A stretch of 64,000 bases of DNA from Bactericera cockerelli (GCA_024516035.1 CM044966.1:18623094-18687093), one strand, 5' to 3'; positions 1 through 10,690 are shown, counted from the first letter of the stretch. The notes: generated by a model from the letters alone, not told the origin. Translations and numbers: made by a program.

Positions 1-97
1 TATACTGTTTATACTGAGGCACTTTATTTTCATATTTCTTACGAATATAATTATGTAGATGATATGAGAAAAAGATTATACCGCTATATTGGATACA

Positions 98-534
98 AAA
101 TGCAGGTACGTAAAGTACGCTGCTAAAAATATATAAAATAATTTAATTGTTCACTGCTAAAGTATATAGAATAATTCAATTGTTTGAATAACTTTATTAA
201 CCAAAACTTCTAAGTTGGAATTTAATCAAAAAGGTTTAGATGACAACTTATCCGATATTCGCTCGGATTTGTAGATTTGATTTGATAATAAACACTGGAA
301 AGAACTTGAGGTGAATAACAATCACAAATAGATTAAATAGAATTAAAAAGGAAATAGTTTATTGATAATTTAAAATGACACTTATAAATTAAGTACAAAT
401 TAGAATTACGAGGAAGTGCGCGATGCACTGTCCTACGTTCAAACTCAAGATAGACTGACTGAGCTTATGCTGAACTCAGTGATGGAATCTACTGAGTGTG
501 AATCAGCAAGATCAGCAGGATCGGGCTGATTACT
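98..534 (-). repeat. 3' LTR of the gypsy-like element
   Basis: This is a 437-bp direct repeat of 7307-7743 with no mismatch seen by eye. It is the downstream LTR because gag-pol reads leftward. The polypurine tract abuts its right edge at 535. Its left edge abuts the TACA target duplication at 94-97. Confidence 0.95.
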
Positions 535-544
535 CCTCCCTCCT
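535..544 (-). other. Polypurine tract of the retrotransposon
   Basis: On the element strand the sequence reads AGGAGGGAGG directly before the 3' LTR. This is the expected place for the plus-strand priming tract in reverse transcription. Confidence 0.85.
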
Positions 545-586
545 AAAATTTTGGCCCCGCCAAAAAGGTTAAAAATTAGGCCAAGT

Positions 587-1038
587 TTATATTTTGGCTT
601 CCCCAGGTAACATTATTCCTTTACTGGGTAATGAGTTTACATTTATATCTGCTGTAGGTTGATCTACAGGTATTGAGGGTGGAGATAAGAAACTTAAGTC
701 AAGATGTTTATTTTTTCTTACAAAGTAACATAAAATAAAATTGAAAATAATGAAAAGACATAAAACTAAACTTATAACTAAGAAAAAAGAATTATTATTA
801 TTTACAATGTCAGTGATATTGTTTAGAGGTGTATCCTCTAATTTTAGAGTTTTAGTTTTTAGTTTTGAATTTGAATTCTTATGGCTGGAAAGTTTTAGAT
901 TGACATTCGTTTGTATAAGAGGTTTTCCAACTGTATGTTCTTTGAATGATAGTTCATTGTTTTTGTATGAAACTTTGCAAGGATCACTATCTATTAGATA
1001 AATTCCTCTAATATTTTCTATTTCAGTATTTTGATTGC
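587..1038 (-). pseudogene. env-like C-terminal part, shifted frame
   Basis: Downstream of the stop that ends the env-like frame at 1023, a different minus-strand frame stays open to a stop at 587-589. It carries two cysteines near its start, a strongly hydrophobic segment of about 23 residues in its middle and then a short polar tail. This is the layout of the membrane anchor and cytoplasmic tail of insect retroelement envelope proteins. It connects to the upstream part only across the 8-base A run (plus strand) at 1039-1046. It is therefore read as the tail of a frame-broken env, not a separate gene. Confidence 0.7.
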
Positions 1039-1571
1039 AAAAAAAATGTTAAAGAATCTTGTGATTCAAAAAGTATTAAGAATTGATTTGTTTCTGGTAT
1101 TAATTCTATCTTATTTCCTTCTAGTTCAAGTTTCATGAGTTCACAACTAATGGTTTCCTTCTTAAATAATATTTCATTTTCACAATTGGTATCGGTATGG
1201 CTAATAAGATAAGAAGGGCATTGGTAAGGTTTGTTTGGGATACAACTTTCAGATAAAGGTTTTATAATATCATTTGATTTTAAAATGTACTTAGATCTAG
1301 GGATTATGGTAGCTAATGTTGATTCTACATAAGTTGGTATTGGAAGAAGATAGTAAAGGTCAAAATTAATGTTGAAATTAATAGGTAGGGAAAGTAAATA
1401 AATGATCCTTGTTTCTTCTATTTGACAATTTATTTCTATAAGTTTTTCAAAGTTAAATATATTTTGATATGTTAAATCGATTGGTAATTCGTGGTTATAA
1501 AATTTTGATATCTTCTCTAGTTCATTAAATAGTTCGGTTGGTGTAATAATGCTAGGGTGTAGGGTTTTCAA
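1023..1571 (-). pseudogene. env-like fragment of the gypsy element (frame-broken)
   Basis: About 182 codons lie directly after pol, where env sits in errantivirus-type elements. The composition and cysteine spacing resemble the central part of baculovirus-F-like envelope proteins of insect retroelements. The codon at 1569-1571 is TTG, and the frame is open for about 27 codons further into the pol end, with no upstream ATG there. An env mRNA would therefore need a spliced leader. No signal peptide or N-terminal half is visible. The frame ends early at a homopolymer of eight T on the coding strand (1039-1046), and the membrane-anchor part follows in another frame. It is probably non-functional as it stands, although a base-calling error at the homopolymer is possible. 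Confidence 0.7.
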
Positions 1572-1582
1572 TTTGCAAAAGG

Positions 1583-4500
1583 TTAGAGAGTTTTTGCTGT
1601 CGGCGAAGGCGAAGACGAAGCAAAGGGATCTGAAACATTTATTATTTTACTGTAAGCTCTTGTAATGGGTCTTTTTATGTTAGACAAGTGTATTTTTTGG
1701 GCTGTATTTTGATGGGTGGGTTTGATATTTGCTGTTTTCAGATTTTTATCAATAGTTAAAATTTCTTCTTTCTTGTACTTGTTTTTAGTTTTTGATTGTT
1801 TTTGTTTGTTGGCTACCATAACTGTGGGTGGTATATCCGGTAGGTCTTCCCTAGTTTTGTTAATTTTTTCGATTACTTTTTCTTTGTTAGTTTTTAGTTT
1901 TTCATTTATATTTCGGTACATAAGCTTGGCTTTTTCTTTGTGGTCATGGATATAGTTTGTGAGAACTTGATGTTCAAGATCAAGATTGAATGGATCCGTA
2001 TCGTCGACATGGCCGTTGATTATATTGACAGGTTTCATATTTGTAGCGGAATGAATTGTATTGTTATACGCCAAAACAGCGTATAAAACTTTAGTTTTAA
2101 TATCGTCACTTTTATATATCTGTTGATTATTGAAAAGACGAATGTGTTCAATCAAGGTGGAATGGAACCTTTCGATCATTCCATTGGATTCAGGGTGTTG
2201 ACTACTGATGAAGTGAAGTTGCACTTTGTGTAATGCAAGAAGTTCTTTTATAACTGCATTTTTGAATTCTCCTCCGTTATCGGAGATGATGGTTTGTGGT
2301 ACGCCATGATGACTGAAGTACTGGATGAGTTTGTCTGCTACAATTATTGCTTGGGCAGATGGCAAAGGGTAGGCTTGTGCATACTTAGAGAAGGCGTCAA
2401 TAATTGTTAGAAATTTTGTGCTCTCTAGGGAAACGCTGTCAATGTGTAGTATTTGAAAGGGTTTGATGGGTGTTGGAGTTAAATTAAATTTAAGTTTCAA
2501 GGGGTGTCTGTCATATTTTGATAGTTGACATGGCTCGCAGTTGTTGATATATTCTTGGACTGTTTTCCTTATGTTCGGCCAGTAGTATGTTCTTCTAATT
2601 ATTTTTTCAACTTCGTCCATACCTCTGTGGTTTGATATTCCTTCGTGAATGTTTTTCACTATGTTTTGTTGTTCGTTTTGGTTCTCAATGTCGGTCAGGT
2701 ATTGCGTGCATTTGATTAGATTATATCCTGAGTCCGGGTAGTATGTTTGTAAAATTCTAGAGAATCTTTCATAAAGTTGTTCAAAGGGGCTCCGGTGGAA
2801 GTAGAGGTGATATGGAACTTTGGGGGCAATAAAAGCGTCAATGAAATCTTTAATTTGGTTTTCCCAGTTGTTGTGAGAGAATTGAACGAAAATTCGTTGT
2901 TTGTTTCCGTGTAAAACTTTAATTTTAAGGTCAGCTCTTTCGAAGTTGACTTCAGTGATTATAAGTTGGTTTAATCCAACATTTACGGGTCCATCTTTGA
3001 TTGGTATGCCGATGATGGGGTGTTCTGCACTTGTGTGTATGGTGGCATTTGTGTCATCAAAATCTAAGTCTTCTAGATTTATTTGTTCTTCTGGATTGAG
3101 TAGAGCTTCTAAAGGTATCTCGTTTATGTTGAAGTCGTCACGATCATTTTCTGCAGGTTCGACAGCAGTAGATTGAGTTTCGTCATTGTATTCGTGGCTA
3201 GGTCCTGGTGTTATTGAATTTGTGTTTATTTCCACTCTAGATAGAGCGTCTGCATTTCCATTGAGTACTCCTTTCTTGTATTCTATTTTATAGTCGAATT
3301 CTTCGAGTTTCAAGCGCCATCTGACGAGCTTGGAATTGGGTTCTTTTAAATTAAATAACCACTGCAAGGGTTTGTGGTCCGTCACAATGGTGAATTGGCG
3401 GCCATACAAGTAGGGTCTAAAATATTTTGTGGCCCACACTATTGCGAGGAGCTCTTTTTCAATAGTTGAATAGACGGATTCGCTTTGGTTGAGGGTGCGG
3501 CTTGCGTATGCAACAGGAAGATCGGAACCTATTTTACCTTGGGAGAGGATGGCACCAATAGCGTAGTTACTAGCATCTGTTGTTAGAATAAAGGGTTTGT
3601 CAAAGTCGGGATACTGTAGTATAGGATCATTTAGTAAGAGATTCTTACATATTTCAAAGCTATCTTTAAAGTCTTTGTCATGAATGTTGATTTTTGCGCC
3701 TTTTTTAAGTCTTAAGGTCAATGGTTTGGTGAGTTTTGCAAAGTCTTTTATGAATTTCCTATAATAGCCAAGTAGTCCTAGGAAGCTTTTAATTTTCTTT
3801 GTAGTATTTGGGATGGGAAATTGTTGAATTGCTTTAATTTTACTGGGGTTGGGTTTGATTCCTTCGGGTGTGATGATGTGGCCTAGGTATGAAACTTCTT
3901 TACATAAAAACTCTGATTTATCTAATTGTATTTTTAGGTTAAATTGTCTTAATCGGTCAAATACTTTGCGGATATTTACAAGATGTTCAAAGAGGCTAGT
4001 TGAGAATATTATTATGTCATCTAAATAAACTAGACAGTTAACGTTTATTAAACCGCGTAAGATGTTGTCCATTGTTCGCTGGAATGTTGCTGGAGCGTTG
4101 CGTAAGCCGAAGGGCATACGAAGAAATTCCCAATGTCCGGAGTCGCTGGAGAATGCTGTTTTAGGGATGCTGTTTTCGTCGACTTCAATTTGATGAAATC
4201 CACTTGCTAAGTCCAGAGTTGTAAAGTATTGGCAACGACCAAGTTTGTCAAGGAGGTCATCAATGTTGGGAAGGGGATATTTATCTGCTACTGTCCGTTC
4301 GTTGAGTTTACGGTAGTCGACGACAATGCGCCATTTCTTTTTTCCGCTTGCGTCAGGTTTTTTGGGCACAACCCAGATGGGGGAGGTCCATGGTGAATGT
4401 GAAGGACGTATGATGTTTTGGTCTAGCATCTTTTGAATTTGGGCTCGAACTTCCTCTCTGTGGATGGGAGGGTACCTGTATGTTTTTGTGTGGATGGGAG

Positions 4501-5410
4501 TGTCGTCCATAGTGATGATTTTATGTTTAACTTGATTGGTGAAAGAAAGGGGGACGTTTTCCATGTGAAAGATGTCGGAATATTCCATGATGATTTTCTC
4601 AAGTTGCAATTTTTCTTCTTCGTTAAGGTGGTCTGTTCGGATCAGGTCTACTACATCAGGGTGAATTTGTTTGCTTTGAATATGGTTGAGATTTGAGAAT
4701 TTGGGTGGAGCGTCGAAGTCATGAAGAATTTTGCTTTCTAAAGGTTTGGAAAGGTTTACTGTGTGTTCTTCTTCTGATGAGTTTATTATTGTACATGTTA
4801 TTTTGTTGTTCTTAATTTTTGTTATACCTGATGGGGTATTTAGTCCGTTTTTGTAAGTTATTTCAGGTATAAGTACTTCTTTGTCGGGCATTCCTACTGT
4901 TGAGAGATGAATGATTTTCTCAGTATGTGGTGGTACAGTTATGTGATAAAATTCAGATGTTGTAGTTTTGAATTTCAGGGGTATAACGGTGTTGTTGTTT
5001 TTGATAGTATTATTATTTAAATCAAGGACAAGGTTTAATCGTTTCAGAATGTCCATTCCTAATAAACAGTCAAAATAGGTGTGAAAATCAAATAGGTGGA
5101 GCTTAATTTTATTGGTTGTCTGAAAAATTGATGGGGATGGGATAGTAATACTAAATTTTTCTTTAGATTGTCCGTGGGCAGATTTAATTTCAAAAGGGTC
5201 TGAACGAATAAAATTTCTGAAATTTTGGATTGCTTTGCTAGGTCGAATAAAAGATTTTGTACTTCCGGTGTCGATTAGGGCTTTGAGGTTCCATTCGGGA
5301 ATCTCGATGTATGGTAATGTTTGGTTATCTTTGCTGCTTAGATTTAGGATTAGTTCTGTGTTTCTTCCGAGGCTGTTACTTGAAAATCCTGGTCTGAATT
5401 TATTATTTCG
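1583..5410 (-). CDS. pol: Pol polyprotein: protease, RT, RNase H, integrase
   Basis: The frame opens after a TGA at 5411-5413 and runs about 1,275 codons to 1583. It overlaps the gag end (5350) and is -1 relative to it, so expression as Gag-Pol by frameshifting is expected. Domains in order: aspartic protease with DTGS (about 5265-5285) ending in a GMDIL motif near 5056; reverse transcriptase with YLDD near 4024-4035; RNase H with TDAS and TDHKPLQW; integrase with an HHCC zinc region (CEPCQ) and a D,D-35-E core including SDNGGEF and HPESNGMIERFH. No chromodomain is visible. All catalytic motifs are intact, so the enzyme could be active. The first ATG in this frame (5056) lies inside the protease-RT junction and is not the biological start. 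Confidence 0.93.
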   Translation of the reverse strand, partial: RNNKFRPGFSSNSLGRNTELILNLSSKDNQTLPYIEIPEWNLKALIDTGSTKSFIRPSKAIQNFRNFIRSDPFEIKSAHGQSKEKFSITIPSPSIFQTTNKIKLHLFDFHTYFDCLLGMDILKRLNLVLDLNNNTIKNNNTVIPLKFKTTTSEFYHITVPPHTEKIIHLSTVGMPDKEVLIPEITYKNGLNTPSGITKIKNNKITCTIINSSEEEHTVNLSKPLESKILHDFDAPPKFSNLNHIQSKQIHPDVVDLIRTDHLNEEEKLQLEKIIMEYSDIFHMENVPLSFTNQVKHKIITMDDTPIHTKTYRYPPIHREEVRAQIQKMLDQNIIRPSHSPWTSPIWVVPKKPDASGKKKWRIVVDYRKLNERTVADKYPLPNIDDLLDKLGRCQYFTTLDLASGFHQIEVDENSIPKTAFSSDSGHWEFLRMPFGLRNAPATFQRTMDNILRGLINVNCLVYLDDIIIFSTSLFEHLVNIRKVFDRLRQFNLKIQLDKSEFLCKEVSYLGHIITPEGIKPNPSKIKAIQQFPIPNTTKKIKSFLGLLGYYRKFIKDFAKLTKPLTLRLKKGAKINIHDKDFKDSFEICKNLLLNDPILQYPDFDKPFILTTDASNYAIGAILSQGKIGSDLPVAYASRTLNQSESVYSTIEKELLAIVWATKYFRPYLYGRQFTIVTDHKPLQWLFNLKEPNSKLVRWRLKLEEFDYKIEYKKGVLNGNADALSRVEINTNSITPGPSHEYNDETQSTAVEPAENDRDDFNINEIPLEALLNPEEQINLEDLDFDDTNATIHTSAEHPIIGIPIKDGPVNVGLNQLIITEVNFERADLKIKVLHGNKQRIFVQFSHNNWENQIKDFIDAFIAPKVPYHLYFHRSPFEQLYERFSRILQTYYPDSGYNLIKCTQYLTDIENQNEQQNIVKNIHEGISNHRGMDEVEKIIRRTYYWPNIRKTVQEYINNCEPCQLSKYDRHPLKLKFNLTPTPIKPFQILHIDSVSLESTKFLTIIDAFSKYAQAYPLPSAQAIIVADKLIQYFSHHGVPQTIISDNGGEFKNAVIKELLALHKVQLHFISSQHPESNGMIERFHSTLIEHIRLFNNQQIYKSDDIKTKVLYAVLAYNNTIHSATNMKPVNIINGHVDDTDPFNLDLEHQVLTNYIHDHKEKAKLMYRNINEKLKTNKEKVIEKINKTREDLPDIPPTVMVANKQKQSKTKNKYKKEEILTIDKNLKTANIKPTHQNTAQKIHLSNIKRPITRAYSKIINVSDPFASSSPSPTAKTL

Positions 5411-6372
5411 TCAGTGTCGTTATAGTTGAAGTTATTGTCGTCAAGATTTTCGTAGCTTTCGTCATTTTCATAATTGTTAGTGTTTTCCGGTGTGTTTTCA
5501 ATGTTGTGTAGGTTTGTGTTCCTACTGTGTACTATACTCATAGGAGTCGGTTGGGGTAGTGGTTTGGAGGTAGTTGGTCTTCCAAATACATTTGATTGAG
5601 CAAAAGAATTATTATTGTTTCTGTTTACAGTTTGAACTGTAGAATTTTGACGATTGAACATGTTATTGTTGTTGTTGTTGTGTCTGTTGAGATAGGTGTT
5701 GTATCTGTTGAAGTTGTTATAATTGTTGTTGTTATTGTTTTTGTTAAATTTGTTGTTTCGGAGTTGAGGTGGAACGTAAGGGGTTGATTGTATACTTTTA
5801 GTGGTTTCGATTTGGAAATCGTTTACTAAAATGTTCAGGGCCTCATTGAGGTCTTTTGGATTCTTTGTACGAATTAAAGATCCTAACGGGTCTTTAAGTC
5901 CACGTAATAGTGTACGGAGTGCTAGATCTGAAGTAAATTTCTTGAGGTGTTCACTACCATCTAGATTGTGGTTAGTGATGTATGACGTTTGTACGTTTAG
6001 TATTTTTTGAATTTTGTTGAAAAAGTCAAAAACTGAATCATTGTTTTGTTTCATTGCACACATTTCTATGACGAGTGTGTGCACGTCCCTTTTGTCAGAA
6101 TACGTGTTTACTAAAGCTTGTTTTAAGTCGTTCCATGAATTGAGTATGCAAGAGCTGATGTTCTTTTGGGCTTCGCCCGTGACTTTAGCAAGGATCGAAT
6201 CCATCAAGTAGTCGTTCTGAAAATCGGCTGGGTCAGCCGAGTTGTAAAATTTGGTAACCAGTTTTTCGCATATTGCGATGAACCGGGGCAATAATTCGAT
6301 ATCGCCAGAAAATTCGGGAATCATTTTCAGGTATTCCGGTTTAAGAACCGGTACTTCTGTGTTGTCCGGCAT
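5350..6372 (-). CDS. gag: Gag-like capsid protein
   Basis: This frame of about 340 codons starts at the first ATG in frame (6372; MPDNTE) and precedes pol with a ~60-bp overlap. The middle has the helical, hydrophobic look of retrotransposon capsids. The C-terminal third is very rich in asparagine, with Asn runs and RYN/FNRQN motifs, followed by an acidic tail. No CCHC zinc knuckle is present, as in 17.6/297-group elements. The frame is open upstream for about 60 more codons with no ATG, including a TTG at 6388-6390. A non-AUG start is possible but less likely. Confidence 0.85.
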   Translation of the reverse strand: MPDNTEVPVLKPEYLKMIPEFSGDIELLPRFIAICEKLVTKFYNSADPADFQNDYLMDSILAKVTGEAQKNISSCILNSWNDLKQALVNTYSDKRDVHTLVIEMCAMKQNNDSVFDFFNKIQKILNVQTSYITNHNLDGSEHLKKFTSDLALRTLLRGLKDPLGSLIRTKNPKDLNEALNILVNDFQIETTKSIQSTPYVPPQLRNNKFNKNNNNNNYNNFNRYNTYLNRHNNNNNNMFNRQNSTVQTVNRNNNNSFAQSNVFGRPTTSKPLPQPTPMSIVHSRNTNLHNIENTPENTNNYENDESYENLDDNNFNYNDTDEIINSDQDFQVTASEETQN

Positions 6373-7020
6373 TGTGGATGTTTGTGACAAAGAAAGGTTA
6401 TTTAAAATACGTTCAAGTTGAACAATATCTGCGCTAGGTACGATCGATTCGCCTAAGGCAGCGTTTGGAAATAAATCTGGGATTGATTCTTCAGAAGACT
6501 TTCGCGAAGAATCGGAAGAAGCCGTTTTGATTGCTTTGATTGCAAAAAGGTTTTAACTTTTTGCAAGGTACTATTAAAAAGTTTTATTCAAATTGAACAG
6601 TATTGTTGATAACAACGTTAAAAAGAAACTATGAAATAATATAAGAGAAAAAAATAATGATAATTAACTTTTGTACGCCTAGAATTTACCGAGGTAAAAA
6701 AATTCTTAAAAGAAAAATATTGATTTTAGTACACCTTATGGTACTAGGTACTAATATTATGTAGAATATAGAATATAGAAATCACTAAATAGAAAATTGC
6801 TTATTTCTTGAGGTGAAGTATTTACTTATTTCTTACATGAAGATTATATGGAACATTGTGTGGATTCCGCAGGGTGATATGTATCAGGTATCAGTAGGCA
6901 CCGCTTAGGTCAGCAGGCACTGCAGGCAGTACTCGATGCGCTCGATGCGTCAGGAGACTGGGGACTGCTTATTGGGACTCTGCGTAATTGAAGTTATGAT
7001 ACTAACTATGTGGCAGGAAA

Positions 7021-7188
7021 CTGGGGGCTGCCGTAGAATTTGCAGGGAATTCGGGCAGGATACTGGGGGCTGCCGTAGATTGTGCAGAGAATTAGGGCGG
7101 GATACTGGGGGCTGCCGTAGATTGTGCAGAAAATTAGGGCGGGATACTGGGGGCTGCCGTAGATTGTGCAGAGAATTAGGGCAGAAAA
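7021..7188 (-). repeat. Four 42-bp tandem repeats in the element leader
   Basis: The motif CTGGGGGCTGCCGTAG recurs at 7021, 7063, 7105 and 7147, exactly 42 bp apart, with units closed by TGTGCAGAGAATTAGGGC-like sequence. A weak partial copy lies near 6955. The array sits between the 5' LTR and gag. Because 42 is a multiple of three, both strands show spurious open frames. Confidence 0.9.
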
Positions 7189-7298
7189 TATGTACTGCCT
7201 TTGGAGATGATTGTGTGTAGCCAGCGGCTAGTGGTGAGTGGTGGGAGAGAGGTTCCCAATGCAGAGGAAACACAAGTTTCGTGCAAAGGTCTCTTTTT

Positions 7299-7307
7299 AC
7301 TGCGCCA
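7299..7307 (-). other. Primer binding site, tRNA-Ser type
   Basis: On the element strand TGGCGCAGT begins with the last LTR base and continues into the leader. It is complementary to the CCA-tailed 3' end of insect tRNA-Ser, the primer used by 17.6/297-type elements. Only nine bases match that consensus. Confidence 0.75.
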
Positions 7308-7743
7308 AATGCAGGTACGTAAAGTACGCTGCTAAAAATATATAAAATAATTTAATTGTTCACTGCTAAAGTATATAGAATAATTCAATTGTTTGAATAA
7401 CTTTATTAACCAAAACTTCTAAGTTGGAATTTAATCAAAAAGGTTTAGATGACAACTTATCCGATATTCGCTCGGATTTGTAGATTTGATTTGATAATAA
7501 ACACTGGAAAGAACTTGAGGTGAATAACAATCACAAATAGATTAAATAGAATTAAAAAGGAAATAGTTTATTGATAATTTAAAATGACACTTATAAATTA
7601 AGTACAAATTAGAATTACGAGGAAGTGCGCGATGCACTGTCCTACGTTCAAACTCAAGATAGACTGACTGAGCTTATGCTGAACTCAGTGATGGAATCTA
7701 CTGAGTGTGAATCAGCAAGATCAGCAGGATCGGGCTGATTACT
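7307..7743 (-). repeat. 5' LTR of the gypsy-like element
   Basis: This is a 437-bp repeat of 98-534. It is the upstream LTR because gag-pol reads leftward, and should hold the promoter. The inner edge abuts the primer site. The outer edge abuts TACA at 7744-7747. Confidence 0.95.
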
Positions 7744-7849
7744 TACATAGATCAGAAGGAACTTAGTTATAGTTACCTATCCAATTTTAGCTTACCAGTA
7801 CGGAGAAACGGTAATACCTACATTAATGAGTGACATGAGCTCGCATTTA

Positions 7850-9545
7850 TAAGAACAGATTATTTTGTTAGTACACCCCTACATCATAAAAAGAATTTCG
7901 ACGGACACATTTATGGGGAACCTCTGATGAAATCTAATTTTGACCATAAGTTGAGAAACCCTATTTTCTTTTAAAATTTGTTTCTTATTATTCCCCTACA
8001 TCACAAAAAAAAGCTGTCTGCCAAATTTCAAGTCATTCGGCTCAACCATTTTGAGAATCTTGCAAGACGCTAAAAATGTCTACCTTTGTCCATAAGTTGA
8101 GGACCCCTGTTATCTTCGAAAAATCCTTTCATAGTAAGCCTTTTCATCACTGAAAGAAGTTGTCTGCCAAATTTCAAGTCATTCAGCTCAACCCTTTTTG
8201 AGAATCTGACAACACGCTAAAAATGACTAATTTCGGCCATAAGTTGAACCCCTGTTTCCTTCAAACCCCTGTTTCCTTCAAAAAATCCGTTCTTAATACG
8301 CCCCTACATCACAAGGAAAAGCTTCCTGCAAATTTTCAAGTCAATCGACCCAGCCGTTAAGGCTCTGCGTTGATTATCAATAAATGTTAATTTTTGGCCA
8401 TAAGTTGAGAACCCCTGTTTCCTTAAAAAAATCCGTTCTTAGTACGCCCCTCCATCATAAGGAGAAGCTTCCTGCAAATTTTCAAGTCAATCGGCCCAGC
8501 CGTTTAGGCTCTGCGTTGATTATCAATAAATGTTAATTTTTGGCCATAAGTTGAGAACCCCTGTTTCCTTAAAAAAATCCGTTCTTAATACGCCCCTACA
8601 TCACAAGGAAAAGCTTCCTGCAAATTTTCAAGTCAATCGACCCAGCCGTTAAGGCTCTGCGTTGATTATCAATAAATGTTAATTTTTGGCCATAAGTTGA
8701 GAACCCCTGTTTCCTTAAAAAAATCCGTTCTTAGTACGCCCCTCCATCATAAGGAGAAGCTTCCTGCAAATTTTCAAGTCAATCGGCCCAGCCGTTTAGG
8801 CTCTGCGTTGATTATCAATAAATGTTAATTTTTGGCCATAAGTTGAGAACCCCTGTTTCCTTCAAAAAATCCGTTCTTAGTACGCCCCTGAAAGAAGTTG
8901 TCTGCCAAATTTCAAGTCATTCAGCTCAACCCTTTTTGAGAATCTGACAACACGCTAAAAATGACTAATTTCGGCCATAAGTTGAGAACCCCTGTTTCCT
9001 TCAAAAAATCCGTTCTTAATACGCCCCTACATCATAAGGAAAAGCTTTCTGCAAATTTTCAAGTCAATCGACCCAGCCGTTAAGGCTCTGCGTTGATTAT
9101 CAATAAATGTTAATTTTTGGCCATAAGTTGAGAACCCCTGTTTCCTTCAAAAAAATCTGTTCTTAGTACGCCCTTACATCATAAGGAGAAGCTTCCTGCA
9201 AATTTTCAACTCAATCGACCCAGCCGTTAAGGCTCTGCGTTGATTATCAATAAATGTTAATTTTTGGCCATAAGTTGAGAACCCCTGTTTCCTTAAAAAA
9301 ATCCGTTCTTAATACGCCCCTTCATCATAAGGAAAAGCTTCCTGCAAATTTTCAAGTAAATCGGCCCAGCCGTTTAGGCTCTGCGTTGATTATCAATAAA
9401 TGTTAATTTTTGGCCATAAGTTGAGAACCCCTGTTTCCTTCAAAAAATCCGTTCTTAGTACGCCCCTACATCATAAGGAGAAGCTTCCTGCCAAATTTCA
9501 AGTCAATCGGCCCAGCCGTTTAGGCTCTGCGTTGATTATGAATGA
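7850..9545. repeat. Tandem array 1, 146-bp monomer, about 12 copies
   Basis: The landmark GGCCATAAGTTGAGAA (or a near variant) occurs at about 7942, 8088, 8235, 8396, 8542, 8688, 8834, 8973, 9119, 9266 and 9412. Spacing is 146-147 except for one unit with a 15-bp internal duplication (161) and one shortened unit (139). The left units are diverged and the right units nearly identical. No coding frame spans the units. The array starts about 100 bp from the gypsy insertion. Confidence 0.93.
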
Positions 9546-9634
9546 ATGTAAATGGATTTTATATATATAGATTCTAGTTCAATATATTCTGTTCTGTTCG
9601 GTTAATATAATCCTTTAACCATCTTGCGCTAAAA

Positions 9635-9800
9635 AAAGTTATCATAATTATTTGTTTTAATCACTTTCGTGATATCACAACTACTCAAACTTGCCTTATC
9701 CCATAAAACATACGAGTATACTGGAGTAAAGAGACTTTTCAGTCTTAGCTCGGCAGTATAAACAAGGTATATTCTATATACCTTGTTTATAGGAAAAAAC
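9635..9800 (-). repeat. SINE-A body fragment and a hairpin
   Basis: 9640-9700 carries the reverse complement of the SINE-A body (CACGAAAGTGATTA and GAGTAGTTGTGA motifs) without its tRNA-like head. Beside it, TATAAACAAGGTATA and its complement form a near-perfect inverted repeat at about 9758-9791. Confidence 0.6.
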
Positions 9801-10027
9801 CATTCTCAATGATCACAGCTTGGGTGAGAATCATCATACAGTTCTCACTCATTCGATTTGTTTCATTGAGAATTCGTGGCACGAGAAGAAGAATTGTATC
9901 AACACCCTTGGAAGATGGAGCTGGCATATAAAACATATAATTGTCTTGTAAAACATTTATTAATATTATAATTTTTAAATATATACTGATTTTAGGATTT
10001 TTAGGTATATTCTATTCTACTAAATTT

Positions 10028-10107
10028 ACGCTGACACCGGGAGTTGAACCACCGACCTCCAAGTCCGTCAGTCCACCGCCTTATCGACCAAGCTACTGAG
10101 GTCGGAG
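10028..10107 (-). repeat. SINE-A head (tRNA-derived)
   Basis: On the minus strand the A-box-like TAGCTTGGTCGATAAGGC and the B-box-like GGTGGTTCAACTCC are correctly spaced for a pol III promoter. The same head occurs at 22.3, 51.8, 61.4, 61.8 and 63.9 kb. Confidence 0.75.
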
Positions 10108-10204
10108 AAATGTACATCTCAACATTGTGCACACCGTGTCAGACAATTCGCCAAAAATAGATGACATAAAACTAATTAACAATCTAATTATAAAGACGAC
10201 AAAG

Positions 10205-10690
10205 CGTACCTTCATGTCAGAATCCAATTGAAGATCAAATACCTACATTATTTGTTTGTATATGAGACAATTCAATTGAGATCAAAACAAACGGTGTACG
10301 AGATATATTTTAATTATGATAATATACTTGTACATACATGATCTAATGTACATAGGTTACTTGATGTCAACACAATCCAATGTAGGATCAAAATACATAC
10401 AGTTATACATAGCTGAGACACTTCCATTGAGATCACAAAATAAACAATGTACGAGCTTATATAACGCCTTTTGTCGATATCATCAATGTCAATAAAGAGT
10501 TATTCTTACAATAGTTCTAAATAATAGAAGCAGCACCTATTAGAAAAAATCCCCAGACAATCCAATTGAGATAAAAAATATAAAATTTACATAGAATATA
10601 TAGTAAGTAAATTTTATATGCGTATTATATACATACACAGAGGTACCTAGATTTCACAATCCAATTGAAGATCAAAATGAACATCTAGAT
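10205..10690. repeat. Degenerate repeat with AATCCAATTGAAGATCAAAA motif
   Basis: Variants of this 20-mer recur near 10,220, 10,268, 10,372, 10,425, 10,556 and 10,662, some followed by GTGTACGAG. Spacing is irregular. No gene is visible between 10,110 and 10,860. Confidence 0.5.

Larger units (their letters stand above)
98..7743 (-). mobile_element. Complete gypsy-type LTR retrotransposon (17.6/297-like)
   Basis: Two 437-bp direct repeats (98-534 and 7307-7743) bracket overlapping gag and pol frames and an env-like remnant, all on the minus strand. The flanking bases TACA at 94-97 and 7744-7747 form a 4-bp target duplication. Read on the element strand, the LTRs begin AGTAAT and end GCATTT. 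A primer site and polypurine tract lie exactly at the inner LTR borders. I saw no difference between the LTRs by eye, so the insertion is young. Order is LTR, 42-bp leader repeats, gag, pol (PR-RT-RNaseH-IN), env, LTR. Gag lacks a CCHC knuckle and pol is in the -1 frame, both typical of the insect 17.6/297 group. Confidence 0.95.

Noticed and set aside
6936..7273. Cys-rich and Pro-rich frames of ~94-107 codons inside the retrotransposon leader
   Set aside because: They are generated by the 42-bp repeats between LTR and gag.
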